Part shown: positions 48,340 to 59,700 of the stretch, piece by piece
Position numbering within the stretch: position 1 is the first letter of the stretch
Layout of the letters: the number at the start of each line of letters is the position of its first letter
Assembly (NCBI RefSeq): GCF_050947335.1
Contig: NC_134993.1
Location: 11,470,001-11,534,000, forward strand
DNA: 64,000 nt
Direction: 5' to 3'
From: Megachile rotundata
Taxonomy: Eukaryota > Arthropoda > Insecta > Hymenoptera > Megachilidae
The notes under the pieces: generated by a model
Databases searched by the model: none
What the model was told of the DNA's origin: nothing
What the model saw: only the letters and a program-made list of their open reading frames with translations
Made by a program: the position numbers and the translations under genes

Positions 48340-50340
48340 GAACATTCTAAAAGTCATTTCATTGACTCTCCACACCATATCAAGCTTATAGTCACGTCTC
48401 TAAATTATTAGAAGTCATCCCACACACTTTAGACCTTATCTCAAGTCATTAAAAGTTTATAGTCACGACTCTAAATCTATAAAACTTATCTTATGACTTT
48501 GTGATTCTATATTAATCTTCTATCAAGCTTATAGTCACGCCTCTAAATGACTAGAAGTCATCCCACAAACTTTAGACCTTACCTCAAGTCATTAAAAGTT
48601 TATAGTCACGACTCTAAATCCATAAAACTTATCTTATGATTTTGTGATTCTATATTAATCTTCTATCAAGCTTATAGTCAAACCTCTAAATTACTAGAAG
48701 TCATCCCACAAACTTTAGACCTTACCTCAAGTCATTAAGAGTTTATAGTCACGACTCTAAATCTATAAAATTTATCTTATGACTTTGTGATTCTATATTA
48801 ATCTTATATCAAGCTTATAGTCACGTCTCTAAATTACTAGAAGTCATCCCACACACTTTAGACCTTATCTCAAGTCATTAAAAGTTTATAGTCACGACTC
48901 TAAATCTATAAAACTTATCTTATGACTTTGTGATTCTATATTAATCTTCTATCAAGCTTATAGTCACGCCTCTAAATGACTAGAAGTCATCCCACAAACT
49001 TTAGACCTTACCTCAAGTCATTAAAAGTTTATAGTCACGACTCTAAATCCATAAAACTTATCTTATGATTTTGTGATTCTATATTAATCTTCTATCAAGC
49101 TTATAGTCAAACCTCTAAATTACTAGAAGTCATCCCACAAACTTTAGACCTTACCTCAAGTCATTAAGAGTTTATAGTCACGACTCTAAATCTATAAAAT
49201 TTATCTTATGACTTTGTGATTCTATATTAATCTTATATCAAGCTTATAGTCACGTCTCTAAATTACTAGAAGTCATCCCACAAACTTTAGACCTTACCTC
49301 AAGTCATTAAAAGTTTATAGTCACGACTCTAAATCTATAAAACTTATCTTATGACTTTGTGATTCTATATTAATCTTATATCAAGCTTATAGTCACATCT
49401 CTAAATTACTAGAAGTCATCCCACAAACTTTAGACCTTACCTGAAGTCATTAAAAGTTTATAGTCACGACTCTAAATCTATAAAACTTATCTTATAATTT
49501 TGTGATCCTATATTAATCTTATATCAAGCTTATAGTCACGTCTCTAAATGATTAGAAGTCATCCCACAAACTTTAGACCTTATCTCAAGTCATTAAAAGT
49601 TTTTAGTCACGACTCTAAATCTATAAAACTTATCTTATGATTTCGTGATTCTATATTAATCTTCTATCAAGCTTATAGTCACGCCTCTAAATTAGTAGAA
49701 ATCATTCCACAAACTTTAGACCTTACCTCAAGTCATTAAAAGTTTATAGTCACGACTCTAAATTCATAAAACTTATCTTATGATTTCGTGATTCTATATT
49801 AATCTTCTATCAAGCTTATAGTCACGCCTCTAAATTACTAGAAGTCATCCCACAAACTTTAGACCTTACCTGAAGTCATTAAAAGTTTATAGTCACGACT
49901 CTAAATCCATAAAACATATCTTATGACTTTGTGATTCTATATTAATCTTATATCAAGCTTATAGTCACGCCTCTAAATTACTAGAAGTCATCCCACAAAC
50001 TTTAGACCTTATCTCAAGTCATTAAGAGTTTATAGTCACAACTCTAAATTCATCAAACTTATATTATGATCTCTTGATTCTATATTAATCTTATAGTCAC
50101 ATCTCCAAATTACCAGAAGTCATTCCAAGAACCACAGACATTACCTCCAGCCCTTTACACAACTTCATAGTCACAGCGTTATAGTTGCAACTTTATAGTC
50201 ACGACTCTAAACTAATAAAACTTGTCATATGATCTCGTATCTCTATGTCAAGCTTATAGTCACGTCTTCAAACTACCAAAACTCATCCCAAGAACTTTAG
50301 ATGTCGACTCCCAGTTAATAGTCACAACAGTAAATTCCTA
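48340..50340. repeat. 143-bp satellite, at least 12 regular copies
   Basis: TCAAGCTTATAGTCACG starts recur at about 48381, 48524, 48667, 48810, 48953 and 49096, continuing to 49954 with an exact 143-bp step. Copies 1-3 and 4-6 share the same diagnostic variants in the same order (CGTCTCT, CGCCTCTAAATGA, AAACCTC), so a 429-bp block was duplicated. The last 300 bp are decayed. Its reverse complement (GTGACTATAAGCTTGA) matches the 32331-33410 array. Confidence 0.96.
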
Positions 50341-50990
50341 GAGGTCATCTCGCGGTATCCAGCCTCAGCACGCGAACTCCAGAAAAGGCTGAATTATCGA
50401 GGTAGGAAACGCGCTCCCGGCGGTCTAATCAGGGCGAGGAAAGCTCGCACGGAAAGTGACGCTCGTCGGTTTAGCCGAGGGTGGGGGTTTCAGTGAGTTT
50501 CACGGGGGGTTGAGGGGGTGGTTCCGAGGAGTTGGATCGCGAGCGTCGAGGTCGCGGGGTCGTTGACCGACGAGGGTGGCACTCACCCTTAACTGGGTCA
50601 ACGGTTCTCTCTTTCTCTCATCCCCACTCTTACTTTATCCCCTACCGTAACTCGCCTCCCACTATGTCCATTCTCTCGCTCGCTCGTCCTCGTTGTTTCC
50701 CCTCTCCCTTTATCGCACGGTCCACGGTTCTGCTATTTTCGCGGAGGCCACTCGACACGGATATACACGGTGTTCCATTTTGCCTCTTCGGGAATTGCCT
50801 TTTTGCTCAATTATTTTTTTCTTTTCATTTATTTCATCACTTTGGTCTTCGCATATTTTAGTGGATTATGAAACGGGCGGAGGATTTTGATTTCAAGTGG
50901 ATGATTGGGTTTTGGGAAATTGAGGTGGTAGTTTGGAGAATTGAAAATTTGGGGTTTGGAAGGTTTTTGATATGGAAGTGTGGGAATTTC
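50341..50990. other. CpG-rich single-copy island
   Basis: The interval 50350-50780 is GC-rich. A 109-codon plus frame (50532-50861) is Ser/Pro/Phe-rich and unrecognised. A GAGGTAGG donor-like word lies near 50400. No gene is called. Confidence 0.4.
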
Positions 50991-51905
50991 GGAAATTTAA
51001 AATGCCCTAGAATTCCCCAAAATCTACAAATTGCATCAAATCCCTGATATTATAAAAATTCTCCAAATCCTCAAACTCCCAAAATCCCTAAAATTCCCCA
51101 AAATCCACAAAAACTTAAAAATCTACGAATCCCCTCAAATCCATGATGACATCAAAATTCCCCAAATTTCCCAAAATCCTTAAAATTCCTTAGAATTCCC
51201 TAAAATCTACAAAATCTTACAAATCGTCTCAAATCCCTGATATCCTAAGAATTCCCCAAATCCTCAAACTCTCAAAATCCCTAAAATTCCCCAAAATCCA
51301 CAAAAACTTAAAAATCTACGAATCCCCTCAAATCCATGATATCCTAAAAATTCCCCAAATTTCCAAAATTCCCAAAATCCTTAAAATTCCCTAAAATGCC
51401 CTAGAATTCCCCAAAATCTTAAAAATCTACAAATCTCCTCAAATCCATGATATCCTCAAAATTCCCCAAATTCCCAAATTTCCAAAATTCCCAAAATCCT
51501 TAAAATTCCCTAGAAATCCCCAAAATCTTAAAAATCTAAAAATCTCCTCAAATCCATGATATCCTCAAAATTCCCCAAATTCCCAAATTTCCAAAATTCC
51601 CAAAATCCTTAAAATTCCCTAGAAATCCCCAAAATCTTAAAAATCTACAAATCTCCTCAAATCCATGATATCCTCAAAATTCCCCAAATTCCCAAATTTC
51701 AAAAATTCCCAAAATCCTTAAAATTCCCTAAAATTCCCTAGAATTCCCCAAAATCTTAAAAATCTACAAATCTCCTCAAATCCATGATATTCTCAAAATT
51801 CCCCAAATTCCCAAATTTCCAAAAATCCTTAAAATTCCCTAAAATTCCTTAGAATTCCCCAAAATCTTCAAAACCTAAAAATGCAAGAATTTCAAAATTC
51901 CTCAA
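50991..51905. repeat. C-rich tandem array, about 109-bp unit
   Basis: ATCCATGATATCCTCAAAAT recurs near 51444, 51553 and 51662 (109 bp each), then 51781 (119 bp). Each unit is made of AAAATTCCCCAAATTCCC words. The words are the complement of the G-rich array at 54390-56530. Confidence 0.9.
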
Positions 51906-52600
51906 AAGTCTAAGCCCCAAATCTCCAAATTTCCCATCGAAAAAACGTCGATTATATTCCCTCTCGCTATATCGCCGTTTCCCGAACAGCGACCCGACAC
52001 ATTCGGCAATTTACCGAAACACGTGCTGCTAACGATTCGTTTCAGCAAAGAGAACGAAAGAGGTTGAGCTGATTGATCTTTATCAGAGTACTTTGAAGCT
52101 TTGATGGATGCGGTATGAAATTGAGGATTGTTGTTAATGATAAGTACAGTCGTGTTCCACGGTAATCGAACACGTAACACGAAGCGACTTCAAAGTGCTA
52201 CGTGCTTTTATCGTCGATAGATAAACGATTGATTTACATGAGGCGTAAGAACGCTCTCCGTAATATTTTATTGCGAACACATCTGCCTACTGCATAATGA
52301 CAGTCATTTATGATTATCGTGATTATGTTAGAGAAGTGTATGAATAATGCACTTATTGCGCTTATGCAACCACTTGCTGTTAGATAAGAAGAGAAATTGT
52401 TTGAGAGAAGTTTTTATTAATATTCATTAAATGGGAGGATAGTAATTTAATGTAGAGTGTTGTGTAAATGGAGAATTATTTGAAGGTTTTGTAAATGGAC
52501 GGTGACGTCTTTGGGAAAATATTTCAAGTATTTGTTTTATAGCAGAATTGTTATTTTGATTGGAAGAATAATTTTTTATCGTACATATGCATTTCTTTTT
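51906..52600. other. Single-copy spacer
   Basis: GC-moderate 51930-52260, AT-rich after. A minus frame 51902-52180 (92 codons) is unrecognised. No RNA gene was seen. Confidence 0.5.
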
Positions 52601-53740
52601 GGCAATAATTTTAATTTCTTCAATTCTTTTGTATCAATAGTTTCAATTACAATAATTGCTTTTTATCAATAAATTCAATTTTAATAATTACTCTTCATCA
52701 ATAAGTTCCAATTCTAATAATTACTTTCTATCAATAATTGTCAATTCTAATTATTGCTTTCTATCAATAATTTTAATATCAATAATTGCCTTGTATCAAT
52801 AATTTCAATTACAATAATTGCATTCTATCAATAATTGCACTTTTAATAGTTGCTCTTCATCAATAAGTTCCAATTCTAATAATTGCTTTCTATCAATAAT
52901 TGTCAATTCTAATAATTGCTTTCTATCAATAATGTCAATTCTAGTAATTGCTTTCTGTCAATAATTTCAATATCAATAATTGCCTTGTATCAATAGTTTT
53001 AGTTACAATAATTACCTTGAATCAATAATTTCAATTACAATAATTGCATTCTATCAATAATTTCAGTTTTAATAATTGCTCTCCATCAATAAGTTCCAAT
53101 TCTAATAATTGCTTTCTATCAATAATTGTCAATTCTAATAATTGCTTTCTGTCAATAATTTCAATATCAATAATTGCCTTTTATCGATAATTTTAGTTAC
53201 AATAATTATCTTGTATCAATAATTTCAATTACAATAATTGCACTCTATAAATAATTTCAATTTTAGTAATTGCTCTTCATCAATAAGTTCCAATTTTAAT
53301 AATTACTTTCTATCAATAATTGTCAATTCTAGTAATTGCTTTCTATCAATAATTGTCAATTCTAATAATTGCTTTCTGTCAATAATTTCAGTATCAATAA
53401 TTGCCTTGTATCAATAATTTTAGTTACAATAGTTATCTTGTATCAATAATTTCACTTTAAATAATTGCTGTTCATCAATAAGTTCCAATTTTAATAATTG
53501 CTTTCTATCAATAATATCAATTCTAATAATTGCTTTTTGTCAATAATTTCAATATCAATAATTGCTTCCTATCAATAATTTCAATTCCAAAAATGTGGTC
53601 CTATTTTAACTTGAACAATTCTATCAATAACATCCACATTACTTTCTATCAATAACATCAGCCATACCTCCGCATCAATAACCTATCAATTACATATCAA
53701 TAACCTATCAATAACACCCTACATCTACCAATACCACCAA
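52601..53740. repeat. CAATAATT array, about 32-bp monomer
   Basis: TTCTAATAATTGCTTTCTAT and TCAATAATTTCAAT words alternate. The variant CATCAATAAGTTCCAAT recurs near 52697, 52859, 53085, 53279 and 53474, at spacings close to 5, 7, 6 and 6 monomers. The monomer length is therefore stable while block length varies. Confidence 0.9.
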
Positions 53741-54390
53741 TCAAAATCAATTCATGAATCCCAAAATCTCACACACCCATAATAAAACAATCCCACTCCT
53801 CATTACCACAACCATCACAAAAGCCCTCTCATTATATAGCATTTTTCCAAGATCACGTTATATAACAAAAGTGAGCAAATCGAATGGCGGAAAGAAACGA
53901 GAAAAGCATATCCCGCGCATTTCACGGAAATTCGAGCAAGCTTCATGACTACTCGCGCAGTCAACCCCCGGAAACTCGGTTGAGTGGGCGGTCAGGGGGG
54001 CAGAGGGTAGCAGCCCCGAGGGCAACGACCTCTGACCCACCAGCCAGCCCTGGTATTGCTACCCCTTCCCCTCCTACGCTGCTAAGTATAGCATTTCCAC
54101 CAACCTGTCGCCCCTTGCTACAGATATTATATCTACACCGTGGCCACTTCCTCCCTCTGCACACCCCAGCTGCCCCCACGCTGCCCTCTTGCCCCCGCCT
54201 GTTACTCTCGAAAGCTCGGTAATTTTGTTCTGTTACCGCTTTATCGCGGCTGCTACTGGTTCAAGCGGCGGCTGTTTTTGTCGCACGGCTTTTCGAGTGC
54301 GAAGATTCGACTGCAATTGAATTTCTTGTGTTGCGCGATGCTAAGGTGAAGGAGTTTATTTGGGTAGATGGGAATTTAGGGGTTTTGCTG
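53741..54390. other. GC-rich single-copy island
   Basis: The interval 53940-54330 is GC-rich (C-rich on plus). Overlapping frames run on both strands (plus 53884-54222, minus 53858-54040 and 53961-54179) and none is recognisable. No gene is called. Confidence 0.45.
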
Positions 54391-56530
54391 TATGGGAATT
54401 GCATTTGCAGATTCCAATGCTAATATGGGAATTTTGGAGATTTGGGGACTTTTGAAATTTCAGAGATTTAGAGAAATTTCAAATTTTCAAAATTTTAGGG
54501 ATTTGGGAATTTGGGGATTTAGGAATTTAGGGATTTTAGGGATTTTAAGGATTTTAGGGAATTTGGAGATTTGGGAATTTATGGAATTTATGGAATTTAG
54601 GGGATTTGAGGATTTGGGAATTTGGGGATTTGGGAATTTGTGGATTTGGGAATTTGTGGATTTGGGAATTTGTGGATTTGGGAATTTGGGGATTTGGGAA
54701 TTTGTGGATTTTGGAATTTGTGGATTTGGGAATTTGGGGATTTGGGAATTTGGGCATTTGGGAATTTGGGGATTTGGGAATTTGGGGGATTTGGGAATTT
54801 GTGGATTTGGGAATTTAGGAATTTAGGGAATTTAGGAAATTTGGAGATTTGGGAATTTTGGGAATTTAGGGGATTTGAGGATTTGGGAATTTGTGGATTT
54901 GGGAATTTGTGGATTTGGGAATTTGTGGATTTGGGAATTTGGGGATTTGGGAATTTGTGGATTTTGGAATTTGTGGATTTGGGAATTTGGGGATTTGGGA
55001 ATTTGGGCATTTGGGAATTTGGGGATTTGGGAATTTGGGGGATTTGGGAATTTGTGGATTTGGGAATTTAGGAATTTAGGGAATTTAGGAAATTTGGAGA
55101 TTTGGGAATTTTGGGAATTTAGGGGATTTGAGGATTTGGGAATTTGTGGATTTGGGAATTTGTGGATTTGGGAATTTGTGGATTTGGGAATTTGGGGATT
55201 TGGGAATTTGTGGATTTTGGAATTTGTGGATTTGGGAATTTGGGGATTTGGGAATTTGGGCATTTGGGAATTTGGGGATTTGGGAATTTGGGGGATTTGG
55301 GAATTTGTGGATTTGGGAATTTAGGAATTTAGGGAATTTAGGAAATTTGGAGATTTGGGAATTTTGGGAATTTAGGGGATTTGAGGATTTGGGAATTTGT
55401 GGATTTGGGAATTTGTGGATTTGGGAATTTGTGGATTTGGGAATTTGGGGATTTGGGAATTTGTGGATTTTGGAATTTGTGGATTTGGGAATTTGGGGAT
55501 TTGGGAATTTGGGCATTTGGGAATTTGGGGATTTGGGAATTTGGGGGATTTGGGAATTTGTGGATTTGGGAATTTAGGAATTTAGGGAATTTAGGGAATT
55601 TAGGGAATTTAGGAAATTTGGAGATTTAGGAATTTTGGGAATTTAGGGGATTTGAGGATTTGGGAATTTAGGGATTTTAGGGATTTTAGGGAATTTAGGG
55701 AATTTAGGGAATTTGGAGATTGGGGAATTTATGGAATTTAGGGGATTTGAGGATTTGGGAATTTGGGAATTTGGGAATTTGTGGATTTTGGAATTTGGGG
55801 ATTTGGGAATTTGGGGGATTTGGGAATTTGGGAATTCAGGGAATTGAGGGAATTTAGGAAATTTGGAGATTTGGGAATTTTGGGAATTTAGAGGATTTGA
55901 GGATTTGGGAATTTGGGGATTTGGGGATTTGGGGATTTGGGGATTTGGGGATTTGGGAACTTGGGAATTTGGGGATTTGGATATTTGGGGATTTGGGAAT
56001 TTGAGGATTTGGGAATTTAGGAATTTGGGAACTTAGGGATTTAGGAATTTAAGGATTTGGAAATTTGGGGATTTGGGAATTTAGAGGATTTAGGGATTTT
56101 AGAATTTAAGAAACTTAGAGAATTTGGGGAATTTAGGCAATTTAGGAAATTTGAGGATTTGGTGTTTCAGGAAGTTGGGTATTTAGGTATTTGGAAATTT
56201 AGAGACTTAAACATTTAGAATTTGAGAATTTAGGAAACCTGTGGAATCTAGGGAATCTGAGGAATTTAAGGATTTTGGAGATTTACGAATTTAGGAACTC
56301 GGAAATTTGAAATTTGAGAATGTGGAGATTTGGAAATTTAGTGACTTGAAAATATGGAATTTTACAATTTGGGGAATCTGGTGAAGCTAGCAAATTTTAT
56401 GAATTTGGGAACTTAGGAGATTTAGACAATTTGAGAGCTAGGAAATTTGAGAGATTCAGAAAAGTTTGAAATTTCGAAATAGGGTTATTTGAAGCTGTGG
56501 GAATTTTAGAATCTGGGGAATTTGTCCAAA
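54391..56530. repeat. G-rich 16-bp array with near-identical 253-bp higher-order units
   Basis: The basic word is GGGAATTTGTGGATTT. Between about 54622 and 55600 a 253-bp block repeats about four times. Translated frames of 143-149 residues starting at 54875 and 55128 are identical over more than 400 bases, so the copies are practically the same. Flanks (54391-54600 and 55640-56530) are increasingly decayed. Frames on both strands come from the repeat. Confidence 0.95.
55915..55957 (+). other. (GGGGATTT)5 G-quadruplex motif
   Basis: Five GGGG runs at 55915, 55923, 55931, 55939 and 55947, each separated by ATTT, plus a following GGG. This fits the standard G4 pattern on the plus strand. Confidence 0.7.
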
Positions 56531-57284
56531 GCATATATTACTTCACTCAAAATATCCTATTTCGAAAGACATCAAAATTCTAAATGACACAAACTAAACC
56601 TATCATTCTAGAGAAAGAAATTTTTAGTAAAGAACTTAAAATCACTTTCGATCCCAGCGCGAGGGCTCCAACTTGACCTAAGCCTTCCACACGAGTAAAT
56701 ATACCCGACCGGGTCCGAGTTAATCCCATCACTACAATCCTATAAACACTTCAGATTTCTGATTCAGTCTCCTGAATGAACTACAAATAACAATACATTT
56801 AACGAAAGCCATGTGTATATTTACCCGATCGGGCTTGAACGCGGTAATTGCGGCACGCGGGCGTAACGCAACAGGTAAACGGGTGTAACAGCGCCGGTAT
56901 TGTTAGAGTAGTTGTTTTTTTCTGGCGGCGATCGAGTCATGGTTCACCGGGAAGAAAGTAAGAGTGGTCTGACCAGGAAGTTGAAGAACCGACGAAGGCG
57001 GTCGGTCCGGATGCCGATGAAAGCGAAGTTTTCGCACCGGAGAATGATTTCTCTCTTTCTGGCTATTTCCCCGCGGATTCACACGTGATCACGACTTTCT
57101 CTTTGTTTCGCGGTGAACTGGACTTTCTCTCTTACCGATTATCTGGGTCGCATCGAGTCACTTTTCTTTGCTATGTGATTCTGCAGAAATTGTCTTTTTG
57201 CGACCTTCGCTCTTTCGTTCGGAAATATCGAGTTCCGTATAAGGTGTGTAGACCCATTCATAATAGTTTCTCCAGAAACCTAGT
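56531..57284. other. Single-copy island with CCCGAnCGGG dyads
   Basis: ACCCGACCGGGT lies at 56703-56714 and the perfect palindrome CCCGATCGGG at 56824-56833. Both stand beside a TATATTTACCC or AAATATACCC word, 121 bp apart. The interval 56830-57130 is GC-rich. A plus frame 57085-57339 is unrecognised. Confidence 0.5.
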
Positions 57285-57965
57285 CACTTTGGGTATATTT
57301 ACACATCAGGGATTTGCGTCAAGCTACCTTTTATTCTGATTTAGTGTCCCATGTGGACCAAAGTGGACTAAGCTTCCCAAAACGGTCTCCTCCACCAGAA
57401 GTCATCCGAATAATCCATCAGATGTTGATAGACACGTTCAGTCTCATTAGGGTGTATTTACCCACATCAGGGATTTGAGTCAAGCTACCTTTTATTCTGA
57501 TTTAGTGTCCCATGTGGACCAAAGTGGACTAAGCTTCCCAAAACGGTTTCCTCCACCAGAAGTCATCCAAATGACCCATCAGATGTTGATAGACACGTTC
57601 AATCCCATTAGGGTATATTTACCCACATCAGGGATTTGAGTCAAGCTACCTTTTATTCTGATTTAGTGTCCCATGTGGACCAAAGTGGACTAAGCTTCCC
57701 AAAACGGTTTCCTCCACCAGAAGTCATCCGAATAACCCATCAGATGTTGATAGACACGTTCAATACCATTAGGGTATATTTACCCACATCAGGGATTTGA
57801 GTCAAGCTACCTTTTATTCTGACTCAGTCTCATGTGGACCGAAGTGGACTAAGCTTCCCAAAACGATCTCCTCTACCAGAAGTCACCCTAATAACCCATC
57901 AGATGTTGCTAGACACGTTCAATCCCATTAGGGTATATTTACATCAGAGATTTGAGTATAGCTAT
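57285..57965. repeat. 161-bp satellite, four to five copies
   Basis: CATCAGGGATTTGAGTCAAG recurs at about 57307, 57468, 57629 and 57790 with an exact 161-bp step, then a shortened copy near 57945. Each monomer contains TGGACCAAAGTGGACTAAGC and a small dyad GGGTATATTTACCC at the junction. It has the same length as the 20440-21900 satellite but no obvious sequence match. Confidence 0.94.
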
Positions 57966-58639
57966 CTTTCATTCTGATTCAAAAGTCCACATGATTCAAA
58001 TTGCTATAACTTGAACCAAAGTGTCTCTAAGTAAATTTAGCAGAATCTAAGTGAATTGCCTCAAAGATGATGGAAATGTGGAGATGTGGACCATCCTAAT
58101 TACGCAATTGGAAGGTGGACATTCTCATTCCGACCCGGTCTGAGGTAATAGGCACACGGTGAAAGCGTCGATTACTCTCCGATGATCGACCTATTGCAAC
58201 GAAATTATGCATCTCGGTGTCCGTTTCTCGAATGAGTTTGAAAGTTTCTAGCGAGTGGAAACAGGCATTGCGAAGGACGCGTTTGTTCGAGCAGAATTTT
58301 CGAAACAGGTGAATTAGAACGGAATAAAGTATCCGTTGCGAGCTGCGTTGGGTGAGTTGAATGAATCAAGAAAATGAAAGTGCTGGTAGAAACATTGCCA
58401 AAGGGAAATTACTAATGGTGGAGTAAATGTACTTTATATTCTTGGACTGGGGTTATATGGGAACTGTGATTATGGTTCCACATCTGTAGATTCAAACATT
58501 CTCAGTTGCAAATTTTTAGGGTGATCTAGGTGTAGATGTTGATGTTTGAATAGTTGGGTTCTGAGGTACTCATGTGTTCAAACTTCTGGGTCCTAGGTAT
58601 GTAGGTTCTCAAGTTTCTGTAGCTTCAAATTTTTATTTT
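57966..58639. other. Single-copy spacer
   Basis: Decayed satellite to about 58010, then mixed DNA, GC-richer 58120-58340. No gene or RNA was recognised. Confidence 0.5.
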
Positions 58640-59700
58640 TTTGGAGACCTACAGACTCAAGTTCCTAGGCTTCCATGAGCTAAAAGCTACAAGTGTCAGG
58701 ATCGTCAAATCTTCACATTCACAAGTCGTCATATGCCCAAATTTCCAAGAGACCAAATCTCCACATCCACAAGTTGTCACATCCCTAAGTTCCCAAGAGA
58801 CCAAATCTCCACATCCACAAGTCGTCATATACCCAAATTCCAAAGTGACCAAATCTCCACATCTACAAGTCGTCACATTCTCAAATTCCAAGCTCCCCAA
58901 ATTTCCACATCTACAAATTGTCATCTTCTCAAATTCCAAGCTGCTCAAATCTCCACATCTCAAATTCCAAGAGTCAGATGGAATATAGACCCTAGTCCCA
59001 CATCTCCAAATCCCCACATCCTCAAATCTCCACATCTCCAAGTCCCTATATCTCCAAGTGTCCACATCCCCAAATCTCCATATCCTCAAATTCCAACACC
59101 TCCACATCCCCATATCTCCAAGTGTCCACATCCCCAAATCTCCATACCTCCAAATTTCCACACTCCTCAAATCCTAACACTCCACATCCCTACATCTCCA
59201 AGTGTCCACATCTCCAAGTCCCTATCCTCCAAATCTCCACCTTCCCCAAATCCCAACATCTCCACATCCCCATATCTCCAAGTGTCCACATCCCCAAATC
59301 TCCACACTCCTCAAATTCCAACACTCCACATCCCTACATCTCCAAGTGTCCACATCCCCAAATCCCTATCCTCCAAATCTCCACCTTTCCCAAATCCCAA
59401 CATCTCCACATCCCCATATCTCCAAGTGTCCACATCCCTAAATCCCTATACCTCCAAATTTCCACACTCCTCAAATCCCAACACTCCACATCCCTACATC
59501 TCCAAGTGTCCACATCTCCAAGTTCCCTATACCTCCAAATCCACCTTCCCCAAATCCCAATACCCTACATCCCTATATCTCCAAGTGTCCACATCCCCAA
59601 ATCTCCATACCTCCAAATTTCCACACTCCTCAAATCCCTATATCCTCCAATCCCAACTACCTCCATATCTCAAAGTCCCCATATCGCTTAATCGCCATCC
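58640..59700. repeat. CTCCACATCCCCAAAT array, 64-80 bp blocks
   Basis: The first part repeats CATCCACAAGTCGTCA blocks and the second part TCTCCAAGTGTCCACATC blocks near 59053, 59127, 59197, 59277, 59341, 59421, 59501 and 59580. C-rich on plus. Frames on both strands follow from the words. Related in wording to 2272-3470. Confidence 0.9.

Noticed and set aside
54554..55629. Many frames of 60-149 codons on both strands, with identical peptides 253 bp apart
   Set aside because: They are by-products of the 253-bp repeat and are open on both strands at once.
20440..57965. Common origin of the two 161-bp satellites (20.5 kb and 57.3 kb)
   Set aside because: Same length but no aligned words beyond short chance matches.
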